From contig NZ_AJVC01000002.1 in NCBI RefSeq assembly GCF_000261365.1, forward strand, positions 248,001-312,000: 64,000 bases of DNA, read 5' to 3'. The stretch's first letter is position 1. Each line of letters opens with the position of its first letter. The position numbers and the translations under genes are program-made. Source of the DNA: Herbaspirillum sp. GW103. Its GTDB lineage: Bacteria; Pseudomonadota; Gammaproteobacteria; Burkholderiales; Burkholderiaceae_D. Of this stretch, positions 9,507-18,679 are shown piece after piece. Below the pieces are notes generated by a model. It did no database searches, was not told where the DNA came from, and saw only the letters and a program-made list of their open reading frames with translations.

Positions 9507-9520
9507 TGGTATCGCTACCA
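9507..9520. promoter_or_regulatory. Operator of the LacI-type regulator (single copy)
   Basis: TGGTATCGCTACCA, with inverted TGGTA/TACCA arms spaced by 4 bp, lies in the gap in front of the LacI-type gene. Two nearly identical sites lie before the glucarate dehydratase gene, so it is very probably an autoregulatory operator. Confidence 0.75.
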
Positions 9521-9534
9521 GCGGCGATGCTAAA

Positions 9535-10650
9535 ATGTCGCCCATGCCCGAACATAGTACCTTCCCCCCCGATTCCTCCATGGATGCGAACCGCAGCGCG
9601 CGCGACGACGACAGCACCGAACCGCGCCGTCGTGGTCCGCGCAAGAGTGCCGGCGGCATCACCCTGCGCGACGTGGCGCAGCTGGCCGGGGTGGCACCGA
9701 TCACCGCCTCGCGGGCGTTGAACACACCGGCGGCGGTCTCGCCCAAGGTCTTGCAGAAGGTGCGCGAGGCGGTCGAGAAGACCGGCTACGTCCCCAACCT
9801 GCTGGCCGGTGGACTGGCCTCCAACAAGAGCCGCCTGGTGGCGGTGGTAGTGCCCACCGTCATCGGACCGGTGTTCCAGGAAATCGTCCACACCCTCACC
9901 GAAACCCTGGCGGCGGCCGGTTACCAGGTCATGCTGGGCCAGAGCGGTTACGAAAACTCGCGCGAAGATGCACTGCTCGAAGCCATCATCGGTCGTCGTC
10001 CCGATGGCGTGGTGCTCACCGGCATCATGCGTTCGGCCGAGGCGCGCAAACGTCTGCTGGCCAGCGGCATTCCGGTGGTGGAGACCTGGGACCTGACCCC
10101 CACGCCCATCGACATGCTGGTGGGCTTCTCGCACGAGGCCATCGGCCGGGAGGTGTCGCGCTACCTGCATGCGCGTGGTCGCCACAAGGTGGCCGTGGTG
10201 GGCGGACGCGATGAACGCAGCCAGCGGCGCATGAATGCCTTTGCCGACGAATGCGCGGCGCTGGGCATGCAGCAGGGCAGGGCCTGCGTGCCGATGTATC
10301 ACGTCACTGCGCCCACCACACTGGGCCAGGGACGCCAGGGCCTGGCCGAACTGCTGCAGGCACGGCCCGACCTGGATGCCATCTTCTGCAGTTCCGACCT
10401 GCTGGCCCTGGGGGTGATGATCGAGGCGCAGAGCCGCGCGATTTCCATCCCCGGACAACTGGCCGTGGTCGGGTTCGGCGATCTCGAATTCTCCCGCGAC
10501 CTGCAGCCGCGCCTGACCACCGTGCGCATCGATGGCACCGGCATCGGCCAGCGGGCAGCACGCTTCATCATCGACCGCGCCTCGGGCATCGAGGTCAATG
10601 AACGCATCGTCGATGTCGGCTTCTCCATCATTGCGCGCGACAGCGCCTGA
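9535..10650 (+). CDS. LacI family transcriptional regulator of glucarate genes
   Basis: A regulator of up to 371 residues with an unusually long charged N-terminal extension before the DNA-binding domain. The helix-turn-helix and hinge read ITLRDVAQLAGVAPITASRA and VREAVEKTGYVPNLLAGGLA (about residues 40-90). A periplasmic-binding-protein-like effector domain follows (SRLVAVVVPTVIGPVF through FGDLEFSRDL). It resembles gluconate-type GntR regulators of the LacI family. The start is uncertain: a TAAAAT -10-like element overlaps the ATG at 9535, and ATGs at 9544 and 9580 are alternatives. Identical operators here and before gudD make it the local regulator, probably relieved by glucarate or a related sugar acid. 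Confidence 0.9.
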   Translation: MSPMPEHSTFPPDSSMDANRSARDDDSTEPRRRGPRKSAGGITLRDVAQLAGVAPITASRALNTPAAVSPKVLQKVREAVEKTGYVPNLLAGGLASNKSRLVAVVVPTVIGPVFQEIVHTLTETLAAAGYQVMLGQSGYENSREDALLEAIIGRRPDGVVLTGIMRSAEARKRLLASGIPVVETWDLTPTPIDMLVGFSHEAIGREVSRYLHARGRHKVAVVGGRDERSQRRMNAFADECAALGMQQGRACVPMYHVTAPTTLGQGRQGLAELLQARPDLDAIFCSSDLLALGVMIEAQSRAISIPGQLAVVGFGDLEFSRDLQPRLTTVRIDGTGIGQRAARFIIDRASGIEVNERIVDVGFSIIARDSA

Positions 10651-10722
10651 GTTTCCCCCTCTGCCTTTCATCCTCGCCCTGCCGAGATTTTAATGATGCC
10701 TTGAGGCAACAGGAAATCGCCA

Positions 10723-10780
10723 TTGACATCTCGATTTGGTACCGCTACCATTCTTTCATTCGAATTTGGTACCGCTACCA
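10723..10780 (+). promoter_or_regulatory. gudD promoter with two tandem operators
   Basis: TTGACA (10723-10728) and TACCAT (10746-10751) are spaced by 17 bp. The operator TGGTACCGCTACCA at 10737-10750 covers the spacer and -10 element, and a second copy lies at 10767-10780, 30 bp downstream. A bound LacI-type repressor would block this promoter directly. Confidence 0.75.
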
Positions 10781-10819
10781 AATCACGTCCTATCTTTTCC
10801 GCAAGGGAGAACGCTTCTC

Positions 10820-12199
10820 ATGACCCAGACTTCTGCTTCCGTAACGTCCTCGATGTCTTCGCCGGACCTGCACAAGGGGGCGCCGCGCGTGACCGCCATG
10901 CGCGTCATCCCGGTGGCCGGGCATGACAGCATGCTGTTGAACCTGTCCGGGGCGCACGGTCCGTATTTCACGCGCAACATCGTCATCCTCACCGATAGTG
11001 CGGGCAACACTGGCGTGGGCGAAGTGCCGGGCGGGGAGGGCATCCGCCAGACACTGGAGGATGCACGCGCACTGGTGGTGGGCCAGTCCATCGGTAACGT
11101 ACAGGGCATCCTCAACCGTGCACGTACTGCATTTGCGGACCGCGATGTGGGCGGGCGCGGCCTGCAGACCTTTGACCTGCGCATCGCCATCCACGCGGTG
11201 ACCGCGCTGGAGGCCGCCTTGCTGGATCTGCTGGGCAAGTTCCTTGACGTACCGGTGGCGGCCCTGCTGGGCGAAGGCCAGCAGCGTGACGAGGTGGAGA
11301 TGCTGGGCTATCTCTTCTACGTGGCCGACCGCAACAAGACCGATCTGCCGTACCTGGCTGCGCCCGAGGCCGACGACGACTGGCTGCGTCTGCGCCATGA
11401 AGCCGCACTCACGCCGCAGGCCGTGGTGCGCCTGGCCGAGGCAGCCTATGCCCGCTATGGTTTCAATGACTTCAAGCTCAAGGGCGGCGTCATGCGCGGC
11501 GAGGACGAGATCGCTGCCGTCACGGCCCTGGCCGAGCGCTTCCCCAAGGCGCGCATCACACTGGACCCCAACGGTGGCTGGCTGCTCAAGGATGCGATCC
11601 GCCTGTGTCGGGATCAGCACGATGTGCTGGCCTACGCGGAAGATCCCTGCGGCGCCGAGGACGGTTATTCGGGCCGCGAAGTGATGGCTGAATTCCGCCG
11701 TGCCACCGGCTTGCAGACCGCGACCAACATGGTGGCGACCGACTGGCGCCAGATGGGTCATGCGATCTCGCTGCAATCGGTGGACATCCCGCTGGCCGAT
11801 CCGCATTTCTGGACCCTGCAGGGCTCGGTGCGCGTGGCACAGATGTGCCATGAGTGGGGCCTGACCTGGGGTTCGCATTCGAACAATCACTTCGACATTT
11901 CGCTGGCCATGTTTACGCACGTCGCGGCCGCGGCGCCCGGCAAGATCACGGCCATCGATACTCACTGGATCTGGCAGGACGGCCAGCACCTCACGCGTGA
12001 ACCGCTGAAGATCATCGGGGGCAAGGTGCAGGTGCCGTGCAAGCCGGGCCTGGGCGTGGAGCTGGACATGGCGCAGGTGGAAGCGGCGCACCAGACCTAT
12101 CGCAACATGGGGCTGGGCGCGCGCGATGACGCGGTGGCCATGCAGTACCTCATCCCGGGCTGGAAGTTCGATCCCAAGAAACCTTGCCTGGTGCGTTGA
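10820..12199 (+). CDS. gudD: Glucarate dehydratase
   Basis: Enolase-superfamily enzyme of 459 residues that dehydrates D-glucarate to 5-keto-4-deoxyglucarate. The catalytic lysine region reads [15 protein letters not shown] and a metal-binding region reads [11 protein letters not shown]. Further ligands lie in [17 protein letters not shown] and [11 protein letters not shown], and the catalytic histidine region is [15 protein letters not shown]. These match GudD closely, including length. The ATG at 10820 follows AAGGGAGA. An operator-controlled promoter precedes it and an MFS transporter follows after 113 bp. Downstream aldolase and kinase genes of the pathway are not in the window. Confidence 0.95.
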   Translation: MTQTSASVTSSMSSPDLHKGAPRVTAMRVIPVAGHDSMLLNLSGAHGPYFTRNIVILTDSAGNTGVGEVPGGEGIRQTLEDARALVVGQSIGNVQGILNRARTAFADRDVGGRGLQTFDLRIAIHAVTALEAALLDLLGKFLDVPVAALLGEGQQRDEVEMLGYLFYVADRNKTDLPYLAAPEADDDWLRLRHEAALTPQAVVRLAEAAYARYGFNDFKLKGGVMRGEDEIAAVTALAERFPKARITLDPNGGWLLKDAIRLCRDQHDVLAYAEDPCGAEDGYSGREVMAEFRRATGLQTATNMVATDWRQMGHAISLQSVDIPLADPHFWTLQGSVRVAQMCHEWGLTWGSHSNNHFDISLAMFTHVAAAAPGKITAIDTHWIWQDGQHLTREPLKIIGGKVQVPCKPGLGVELDMAQVEAAHQTYRNMGLGARDDAVAMQYLIPGWKFDPKKPCLVR

Positions 12200-12312
12200 G
12201 CACGAACCTTCCTGTTTTTCAGCAGGGCCGCGACAAGAGCGCGCTGCAAGCGCCGGCGGCCTGAATTTTCTTTCATCCACCGTCAGTACGGGCTCAACAG
12301 AGGAGACAACCC

Positions 12313-13668
12313 GTGAATCCATCCCAGTCATCCCCCGCCGGCAACCTGGCGCTCACCTCGGCGGTGAGCAAGATCAAGTGGCGCATCCTGCCGCTGTTCG
12401 TGGCCATGTTCATCATCAACTACATCGACCGCGTCAACATTGGTTTCGTGCGCAGTCATCTCTCCACCGACCTGGGGATCGGTGCCGCCGCCTTCGGGCT
12501 GGGGGCAGGCTTGTTCTTCGTCGGCTATGCGATCTTTGAAGTCCCTTCCAACATGCTGCTGCAACGCTATGGCGCCCGCGCCTGGTTGACGCGCATCATG
12601 TTCACCTGGGGCCTGGTGGCGGCCTGCATGGCCTTCGTGCAGAGCGAGACCAGTTTCTATGTCATGCGCTTCCTGCTGGGAGTGGCCGAGGCCGGATTCT
12701 TCCCGGGCGTGGTGTATTACTTCACGCAATGGCTGCCCAACCATGAGCGCGGCCGGGCGATGGCCATCTTCCTGTCGGGGTCGGCGATTGCCTCCATCCT
12801 CTCCGGCCCGATCACCGGCGCGCTGTTGCTCATCGAGGGCGGCGGACTGCATGGCTGGCAGTGGATGTTCATCATTGAAGGTGCGGCATCGATGGTGTTC
12901 TGCGTGGTGGTGTGGCTGGTGCTGGACTCGAGTCCGCGCGATGCGAAGTGGCTCTCTGCGGAGCAACGCGAGGCACTGGCTACGGTCATCGCGGCCGAGC
13001 AGGAGCAACGCGCGGCCAATCGTCCGGCGCATGTGTCGGCGCTGACACTGCTGCGCGATCCGCAGATCGTGTTGTTCTGCCTGATCTATTTCGCCATCCA
13101 GCTGACCATTTACGGTGCGACCTTCTGGTTGCCGACCATCATCAAGAAGATGGGGCACTTCAATGATTTCCAGGTGGGCCTGTTCAACACGATCCCATGG
13201 ATCGTGGCCATTGGAGCGATGTATCTCTTCGCGGTGCTGGCGGCGCGGCACAAGAAGCCGCAGATGTGGGTGGCCACGGCATTGGTGATTTCGGCCGTCG
13301 GCATGGCCATCTCGGCCTCGACCGGTCCGGTGATCGGCTTCGCGGCAGTGTGTTTCGCCGCCCTCGGGTTCAAGGCAGCCTCGTCGCTGTTCTGGCCGAT
13401 TCCGCAAGCCTACCTGGATGCCCGCATCGCAGCAGCGGTGCTGGCACTGGTCAATTCGCTGGGCAACCTGGGCGGCTTCTTCGCGCCGGCGACCTTCGGC
13501 TATCTGGAGCAGAAGACCGGTTCCATCGAGGGCGGTCTGTATGCCTTGTCGGCAGCCTCGCTGGTGGCGGCGGTGCTGGTGTTCCTGGCCCGTACGCGGC
13601 CTTCGGCGCAGGATGGCGGTGATGCGGTTCAGGCACAGGGCGAGGCGGTGGCCAAGCGCGCGGCCTGA
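12313..13668 (+). CDS. MFS transporter, anion:cation symporter type (probable sugar-acid uptake)
   Basis: A 451-residue transporter with about 12 membrane helices. FIINYIDRVNIGFVRSHL near the N-terminus and the segment GVAEAGFFPGVVYYFTQWLP are characteristic of the ACS family (GudP, GarP and related carriers). It begins with GTG at 12313 behind AGGAGA. Its position 113 bp after gudD makes glucarate or galactarate the most likely substrate, though tartrate-like acids are handled by close relatives. A strong hairpin lies 40 bp after the stop. Probable role: proton-coupled uptake of the sugar acid that the dehydratase then consumes. Confidence 0.88.
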   Translation: MNPSQSSPAGNLALTSAVSKIKWRILPLFVAMFIINYIDRVNIGFVRSHLSTDLGIGAAAFGLGAGLFFVGYAIFEVPSNMLLQRYGARAWLTRIMFTWGLVAACMAFVQSETSFYVMRFLLGVAEAGFFPGVVYYFTQWLPNHERGRAMAIFLSGSAIASILSGPITGALLLIEGGGLHGWQWMFIIEGAASMVFCVVVWLVLDSSPRDAKWLSAEQREALATVIAAEQEQRAANRPAHVSALTLLRDPQIVLFCLIYFAIQLTIYGATFWLPTIIKKMGHFNDFQVGLFNTIPWIVAIGAMYLFAVLAARHKKPQMWVATALVISAVGMAISASTGPVIGFAAVCFAALGFKAASSLFWPIPQAYLDARIAAAVLALVNSLGNLGGFFAPATFGYLEQKTGSIEGGLYALSAASLVAAVLVFLARTRPSAQDGGDAVQAQGEAVAKRAA

Positions 13669-13708
13669 GCGCTTCACAGTATTGGTTTCTCCGAGGTCTT
13701 TCCTCGTT

Positions 13709-13745
13709 TGCCCCGTGTCTCTGGTGGTAGCCAGAGGCCGGGGCA
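13709..13745 (+). terminator. Hairpin at the end of the glucarate module
   Basis: A long stem is formed by TGCCCCG...CTCTGG and CCAGAG...CGGGGCA around a 6-nt loop. The T-run after it is weak (TCTTTG), so its efficiency as a terminator is uncertain. Confidence 0.55.
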
Positions 13746-13949
13746 TCTTTGTATATAAAGATCAGAACCGGTCCAGGAGGTCGTGTTCTGCATTTTGCGG
13801 CGGGAATTCTCCATAAATTACGATGAACAATTGGTCTGCTTCGGTCTGCGGCGAGCATACCGGACCCGGCAAAACTATAATGGCACCCTGCAATCCGCCA
13901 TCACGGCGGAACAGTCGCCGCCTCCCCGGTGGCGGGACATCAAGGCAGC

Positions 13950-14879
13950 ATGGCCATGGACACCCTCTATCACCTGATCGAGCAATACGGTCTGATCCTC
14001 GTTTTCGTCAACGTGCTGGTCGAGCAGTTGGGCGCGCCGGTGCCGGCATACCCCACGCTGATCATCACCGGCGCGCTCTCGGCCACTGGCCGCTATTCGC
14101 CGGCGCTGTTGCTGCTGCTGGCGGTGAGCGCGGCACTGATTGCCGACTACTGCTGGTATCTGGCCGGGCGCCGTTATGGCCGCCGGATCATGACGCGGCT
14201 GTGCCGTATTTCGCTCTCGCCGGATTCCTGCGTGCGTCAGACCGAATCGATCTACCTGCGCTGGGGCGCGCGTTCGTTGCTGCTGGCCAAGTTCATTCCG
14301 GGATTCGCCTCGATCGCCAGCGCGCTCTCCGGCACCATGGGTACGCGCCGCCTCAGCTTCGTATTGTGGGATGCGGCAGGGAGTACCCTGTGGGCAGGAC
14401 TGGGGATTTTTCTCGGGTCGCTGTTCAGCTCGGCGGTGGATGATCTGCTCAACGTGCTGGCCGAGTTGGGCCACTACGGCATGCTCATGATTGCCGTGGC
14501 GCTGGCTGCCTTCGTGGCCAACCGTTGGTGGCAGCGTCGGCGTTTTCGCAAGTCGCTGGAGATGGCGCGCATCTCGGTCGATGAGTTGAACACCATGCTC
14601 GAAGAGGGCAATGCGCCCACCATCATCGATGTGCGCTCGCCGATGTCGCAGCAGGATGGTCGCATTCCGGGGGCGCTGACGATCTCCAACCAGGAGATCC
14701 AGACCTTCGTCTTCGATGGCCCTGTCGAGGGCGAGGTGGTGGTCTATTGCGCCTGTCCCAATGAAGCCTCGGCGGCCATGGTGGCGCGCCAGCTGATGCG
14801 GCGCGGCTATACGCGGGTGCGTCCGCTGACCGGCGGCATCGATGCCTGGCGCGCGGCGGGCTACGCCATCGACGTCTGA
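13950..14879 (+). CDS. DedA family membrane protein fused to a rhodanese domain
   Basis: A 309-residue fusion. Residues 1-195 form a DedA (SNARE-associated/VTT) domain with LVEQLGAPVPAYP near the start and LLLAKFIPGFASIASALSG, the conserved arginine/proline-rich re-entrant region. DedA proteins are membrane transporters, some moving undecaprenyl phosphate or lipids. Residues 205-309 form a cytosolic rhodanese domain (TIIDVRSPMSQQDGRIPGA) with a possible catalytic cysteine in VVYCACPNEAS. The ATG at 13950 was preferred over one seven codons upstream. The 3' end overlaps the convergent osmC-like gene by 19 bp. Confidence 0.9.
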   Translation: MAMDTLYHLIEQYGLILVFVNVLVEQLGAPVPAYPTLIITGALSATGRYSPALLLLLAVSAALIADYCWYLAGRRYGRRIMTRLCRISLSPDSCVRQTESIYLRWGARSLLLAKFIPGFASIASALSGTMGTRRLSFVLWDAAGSTLWAGLGIFLGSLFSSAVDDLLNVLAELGHYGMLMIAVALAAFVANRWWQRRRFRKSLEMARISVDELNTMLEEGNAPTIIDVRSPMSQQDGRIPGALTISNQEIQTFVFDGPVEGEVVVYCACPNEASAAMVARQLMRRGYTRVRPLTGGIDAWRAAGYAIDV

Positions 14880-15247
14880 ATCGCGGTGCCCTGGCGGATG
14901 GTCTTGGTGACCGGGGTCTTTTCGCAGATCTCGGCCAGGCGGGTCAACTGCTCTTGAGTGAGCGTATTGCCGAAGCTGATCTTGCGGGTGATGGTTTCCA
15001 ATCCGCTGTCGTCTCGCCCGAAGTGGGCATCCACCGAAATGCTGCCCAGGTCCCAGCCCTTGCGGTCGGCATACATGCGTAGCGTCAGCGAGGTGCAGGA
15101 GGCCAGTGCGGCCAGCAGCAATTCATACGGGGCCGGGCCGGTGTCCTTGCCGCCATTGCTTTCGGGTTCATCGGACTTGAGCTGGTGGATGCGCGCCTTG
15201 ATGTCCTGGGCGTAGCCGGCGGCATTGTGCAGGGTGACGTGGGCCAT
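14861..15247 (-). CDS. OsmC/Ohr family protein
   Basis: A 128-residue protein starting MAHVTLHNAAGYAQDI. Both redox cysteines of the OsmC/Ohr family are present, in LAALASCTSLTLR and LAEICEKTPV, and GPAPYELLLAAL is a family signature. Such proteins detoxify organic hydroperoxides in the cytosol using lipoyl or thiol reductants. A start four codons earlier (METL) is possible. It overlaps the end of the DedA-rhodanese gene tail to tail. A short gap separates it from the IclR gene on the same strand. Confidence 0.88.
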   Translation of the reverse strand: MAHVTLHNAAGYAQDIKARIHQLKSDEPESNGGKDTGPAPYELLLAALASCTSLTLRMYADRKGWDLGSISVDAHFGRDDSGLETITRKISFGNTLTQEQLTRLAEICEKTPVTKTIRQGTAIQTSMA

Positions 15248-15301
15248 GAGGGTCTCCATTGGGGGAAGTGATCAATGTGACCGGTGATTGTGTCACAAGC
15301 C

Positions 15302-16093
15302 TCACACCAGCGTGCGCACCGAATTGGAAATCGACCGCGCGCATTCCAGCACCAGCGGGCCCAGCTTCTTCTCGGCATCCTCCACGCTCCAGCGGCTGGT
15401 CGGCGCCACCACGTGGACCGACGCCACCGGCCTGCGCTCGCTGTTGAACACCGGCGAGGCGATGGTCATATCCCCCAGGAACAATTCCTCCCGGTTGCTG
15501 GCAAAGCCGCGTTCGCGGGTGGTGTCCAGGAGCTGCAGGATGTCTGCCACGTCGGTGCGGGTGTGCGGGGTGTGCACCGTGCGTTCGCTGGACTCCAGGA
15601 TGGCCTGCGCCTCGGCCGGGTCAAGCCCGCTCAGGTAGGCGCGGCCCGAGGCCGTGCAATACATCGGGATGCGGCTGCCGATGGGCATGTGGATGGGGAT
15701 GAACTTGCTGGCCACGAAGCGCGCGACGTAGACCATTTCGCAGTCGTAGGGCTCGGTGAGATTGACGGTCTCGCCGGTGATGTTGGCCAGTTCCGACAGA
15801 AAGGGATTGGCCACGTCCACCAGGATGTCGGCGGCCAGATAGTTGTAGCCCACCTCCATGACCTTGGGGGTGAGCTGGTAGCGCCGCGTCTTGGGGTGCT
15901 TGCAGACATAACCCAGCATTTCCAGCGTATGCACCATGCGTTGCGCCGAACTCTTGGAGATGCCCGTGGCGCTGGCGACGTCGCCCAGCGTCATGGTGCG
16001 GTGCTGGGCGTCGAAGGCGCGCAGCACGGCCAGGCCCTTTTCCAGCGATTGATTGAACAGCAGGTCCGATGCGGTCTCGTCGGGCTCGTTCAT
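15302..16093 (-). CDS. IclR family transcriptional regulator
   Basis: A 263-residue regulator starting MNEPDETASDLLFNQ. The winged helix-turn-helix covers about residues 15-75 (SLEKGLAVLRAFD, ASATGISKSSAQRMVHTL). The effector domain has MPIGSRIPMYCTASGRAYLS, the typical IclR ligand-pocket segment. It is transcribed away from the ABC transporter operon at 16426, and a perfect inverted repeat lies in the shared gap. It is therefore the likely regulator of that operon. The effector is unknown; an amino-acid-like or opine-like compound is plausible from the neighbours. Confidence 0.9.
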   Translation of the reverse strand: MNEPDETASDLLFNQSLEKGLAVLRAFDAQHRTMTLGDVASATGISKSSAQRMVHTLEMLGYVCKHPKTRRYQLTPKVMEVGYNYLAADILVDVANPFLSELANITGETVNLTEPYDCEMVYVARFVASKFIPIHMPIGSRIPMYCTASGRAYLSGLDPAEAQAILESSERTVHTPHTRTDVADILQLLDTTRERGFASNREELFLGDMTIASPVFNSERRPVASVHVVAPTSRWSVEDAEKKLGPLVLECARSISNSVRTLV

Positions 16094-16148
16094 GCGCGCT
16101 CCTGGGAGAGTGAGTAAGGCCTCGATTCTACGATAATTCACATCATAC

Positions 16149-16165
16149 GTATCGAATATCGATAC
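16149..16165. promoter_or_regulatory. Inverted repeat, probable IclR operator
   Basis: GTATCGA and TCGATAC are perfect 7-bp arms spaced by ATA. The site sits between the divergent IclR gene and the promoter of the ABC transporter operon, the usual place for an IclR operator. Confidence 0.6.
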
Positions 16166-16176
16166 ATAAATATCTA

Positions 16177-16204
16177 TTGACGATTCAAGTAAATTAAATA
16201 TACT
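16177..16204 (+). promoter_or_regulatory. Predicted promoter of the ABC transporter operon
   Basis: TTGACG (16177-16182) and TATACT (16199-16204) are spaced by 16 bp in an AT-rich stretch, just downstream of the probable IclR operator. The leader to the first gene is about 215 nt and holds no recognised gene. Confidence 0.55.
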
Positions 16205-16425
16205 TATTTCAACGCGTCATATTGATATTCAAGCCCTGCATCGAGGCCATACCGGGCAGTCCGATGCAAGGCCGCTTCCAGTGTTGCAGCATCCGGTTCC
16301 GTGAGGGGCCGCCGCAGTCCTTGCATGTCCACGCACCGCCGAGGGTTCTCCAGCACCGTCGCGCGGACTTCCAGCTGTCCATTCTGATCGCGCCTGGTCG
16401 CGGTCTCGCGTCAAAGGGGAGTCGT

Positions 16426-17193
16426 ATGAAGCCGTTCCATTGCCTTTTCAAACACCTGGTGGGCGGCATCGCCCTGGTCGCCACGCTGGGCATCGCGCCC
16501 GCCGTGGCGCAGTCCAGCTACAACGTGGGGGCCACATCCACGGGGGTGCCGTTCACCTTCCTCGATATCAAGACCAACAAGCTGCAGGGCATGATGGTCG
16601 ATACCGTCACTGCCGTGGGCAACAAGGCCGGATTCACGGTCAACATCCAGCAGACGCCCTTTGCCGCGCTGATCCCGTCGCTGACCGGGAACAAGATCGA
16701 CATCATCGCCGCCGCCATGCTGAAGACTGAGGCACGTGCCCAGATCGTGGACTTCAGCGATCCGGTGTATTCCTATGGCGAGGGCCTGTTCGTCAATGCC
16801 CAGGATAACAAGAGCTACAAGACCCTCGATGATCTCAAGGGCGAGATCGTCGGCGCCCAGGTCGGTACCGTGTTCGTGGATGCCTTGAACAAGAAGGGTG
16901 GTTTCAAGGAAGTGAAGACCTATGATTCGGTGGCCGACATGATGCGCGACGTCGGCCTGGGCCGCATCAAGGCAGGCTTCGCTGATCGTCCCATCGTGGC
17001 CTACCAGTTGTCGCAAGGCGCCAATGCGCAGGTGCGCCTGGTCAAGGAGTACCAGTCCACGCTCATGGGTGATGTCTGCCTGGTCATCCGCAAGGGCGAC
17101 CCCAAGCTCATGGAGCGCTTGAACAAGGCCATCGCCGAACTCAAGGCCGATGGCACGCTGGCGCGCATCGTGGAGCAGTGGAAGCTGAACTGA
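16426..17193 (+). CDS. ABC transporter substrate-binding protein, amino-acid type
   Basis: A 255-residue periplasmic binding protein starting MKPFHCLFKH with a signal peptide cut after PAVAQ. It belongs to the family 3 (bacterial extracellular solute-binding) proteins: GVPFTFLDIKTNKLQGMMVD, IDIIAAAMLKTEARAQIVDFS and the C-terminal GTLARIVEQWKLN are typical. An AAAGGGGAG ribosome-binding site precedes the ATG. It heads an operon with one permease, one ATPase and an FAD amine oxidase. Substrate is not certain; polar amino acids or amines fit the oxidase downstream. Confidence 0.9.
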   Translation: MKPFHCLFKHLVGGIALVATLGIAPAVAQSSYNVGATSTGVPFTFLDIKTNKLQGMMVDTVTAVGNKAGFTVNIQQTPFAALIPSLTGNKIDIIAAAMLKTEARAQIVDFSDPVYSYGEGLFVNAQDNKSYKTLDDLKGEIVGAQVGTVFVDALNKKGGFKEVKTYDSVADMMRDVGLGRIKAGFADRPIVAYQLSQGANAQVRLVKEYQSTLMGDVCLVIRKGDPKLMERLNKAIAELKADGTLARIVEQWKLN

Positions 17194-17281
17194 TCCCGCC
17201 GATCACCGTCGTCAGCAGCGGTGGTGCCGCTCCACCGGCGCCCCGCTTGCTTCCTCCCATCCTCACTGCCCGTCTGCGCCC

Positions 17282-17938
17282 ATGCTCCTGCACACCGTGC
17301 TGGACTTCCTGCCCATCCTCCTCCAGGGAGCGCTGGTCACCGTGGAAGTCACGATCTGTTCATTCCTGCTCAGTTCACTGATCGGACTGCTGCTGGCCCT
17401 GTTGAAGGTCTCGCGCCTGAAACCGATAGCGCTGGCCGGCGCCACCATCATCAACATCATCCGCGGGCTGCCCATCATCGTGCAGCTGTTCTACATCTAC
17501 TTCGTGCTGCCGGAGATCGGTATCCAGTTCTCGGCCTTCCAGGCGGGCGTGATCGGTTTGGGAATCGCTTATTCGGCCTATCAGGCCGAGAATTTCCGCG
17601 CCGGTATCGAGGCGGTGGATGTGGGGCAGATCGAGGCAGCGCAATCGATCGGCATGCGCGGCCCGCTGATCATGCGCCGCGTGATCCTGCCGCAGGCCTT
17701 TCGCATTGCCTTGCCGCCCTATGGCAATACGCTGGTGATGATGCTCAAGGATTCCTCGCTGGTGTCGACCATCACGGTGCTGGAGATGACCCGGGCCGGC
17801 CAGATGATTGCCTCCAGTACCTTCCAGAACATGACGGTCTATACCACCGTGGCGGTCCTGTACCTGATGCTGTCGCTGCCGCTGGTGTTCCTGATCCGGC
17901 GTCTGGAGATTCGTTATGGCAAGGGGAGGGCGCGATGA
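17282..17938 (+). CDS. ABC transporter permease, amino-acid type
   Basis: A 218-residue inner-membrane permease of the His/Glu/Gln type. The N-terminal part ILLQGALVTVEVTICSFLLS and the EAA loop IEAAQSIGMRGPLIMRRVILP are characteristic. About five membrane helices are predicted. No second permease gene is present, so the protein probably works as a homodimer. Its stop overlaps the ATG of the ATPase gene (ATGA), showing translational coupling. Confidence 0.92.
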   Translation: MLLHTVLDFLPILLQGALVTVEVTICSFLLSSLIGLLLALLKVSRLKPIALAGATIINIIRGLPIIVQLFYIYFVLPEIGIQFSAFQAGVIGLGIAYSAYQAENFRAGIEAVDVGQIEAAQSIGMRGPLIMRRVILPQAFRIALPPYGNTLVMMLKDSSLVSTITVLEMTRAGQMIASSTFQNMTVYTTVAVLYLMLSLPLVFLIRRLEIRYGKGRAR

Positions 17939-18663
17939 TCGAGGTCAAGCGTATTTCGAAGTGCTTCGGCCAGCACGAAGTGCTCAAGGATGTGTCGCTC
18001 TCGGTGGCCGAGGGCGAGGTGGTTTGCCTGATCGGCCCGTCCGGCTCGGGCAAGTCGACCGTGCTGCGTTGTATCAACGGGCTGGAGTCCTACGAGCGCG
18101 GCGATATCCTGATCGACGGCCAGCGTGTCGATCGCAACGGCGCGGACATCCACCGTTTGCGCACCCGCGTGGGGATGGTGTTCCAGCGTTTCAACCTGTT
18201 CCCGCATCGCACCGTGCTGGAGAACGTCACCGAGGGACCCATATTCGTCAACCGCGTGCCGCGCGAACAGGCGCGGGCGCAGGCCATGGCGTTGCTGGAC
18301 AAGGTCGGGCTGGCGTCGCGCTGTGATGCCTATCCGTCCCAGCTTTCCGGTGGCCAGCAGCAGCGTGTGGCCATTGCCCGCTCACTGGCCATGCAGCCTG
18401 AAGCGATCCTGTTCGACGAGCCCACCTCGGCGCTGGATCCTGAACTGGTGGGCGAGGTGCTTGCAGTGATGCGCACGCTGGCCGCCGATGGCATGACCAT
18501 GATCGTGGTCACGCACGAGATGGGGTTTGCCCGCGAGGTGGCCGACCGCGTGTGCTTCCTGCACAGCGGCAGCATCGTCGAGTCCGGCGCGGCAGCGCAG
18601 GTGCTGTCTGAACCACAGCATGCGCGCACGCAGGATTTCCTGCGGCGCGTGATCGGCAAGTGA
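17935..18663 (+). CDS. ABC transporter ATP-binding protein, amino-acid type
   Basis: A 242-residue ATPase with Walker A GPSGSGKST (about residue 32), Q-loop in MVFQRFNLFPHRT, signature LSGGQQQRVAIARSL, Walker B ILFDEPTSALDPE and switch histidine in VVTHEMGFARE. The pattern is that of GlnQ/HisP-type ATPases for polar amino acids. It starts with an ATG overlapping the permease stop. The FAD oxidase gene follows after 16 bp in the same operon. Confidence 0.95.
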   Translation: MIEVKRISKCFGQHEVLKDVSLSVAEGEVVCLIGPSGSGKSTVLRCINGLESYERGDILIDGQRVDRNGADIHRLRTRVGMVFQRFNLFPHRTVLENVTEGPIFVNRVPREQARAQAMALLDKVGLASRCDAYPSQLSGGQQQRVAIARSLAMQPEAILFDEPTSALDPELVGEVLAVMRTLAADGMTMIVVTHEMGFAREVADRVCFLHSGSIVESGAAAQVLSEPQHARTQDFLRRVIGK

Positions 18664-18679
18664 GAGTGAGGCCTGGTCC

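Noticed and set aside
12328-13746. Minus-strand frame opposite the sugar-acid transporter
   Set aside because: Arg/His/Gln-rich shadow with no ribosome-binding site; the plus strand is a clear MFS gene.
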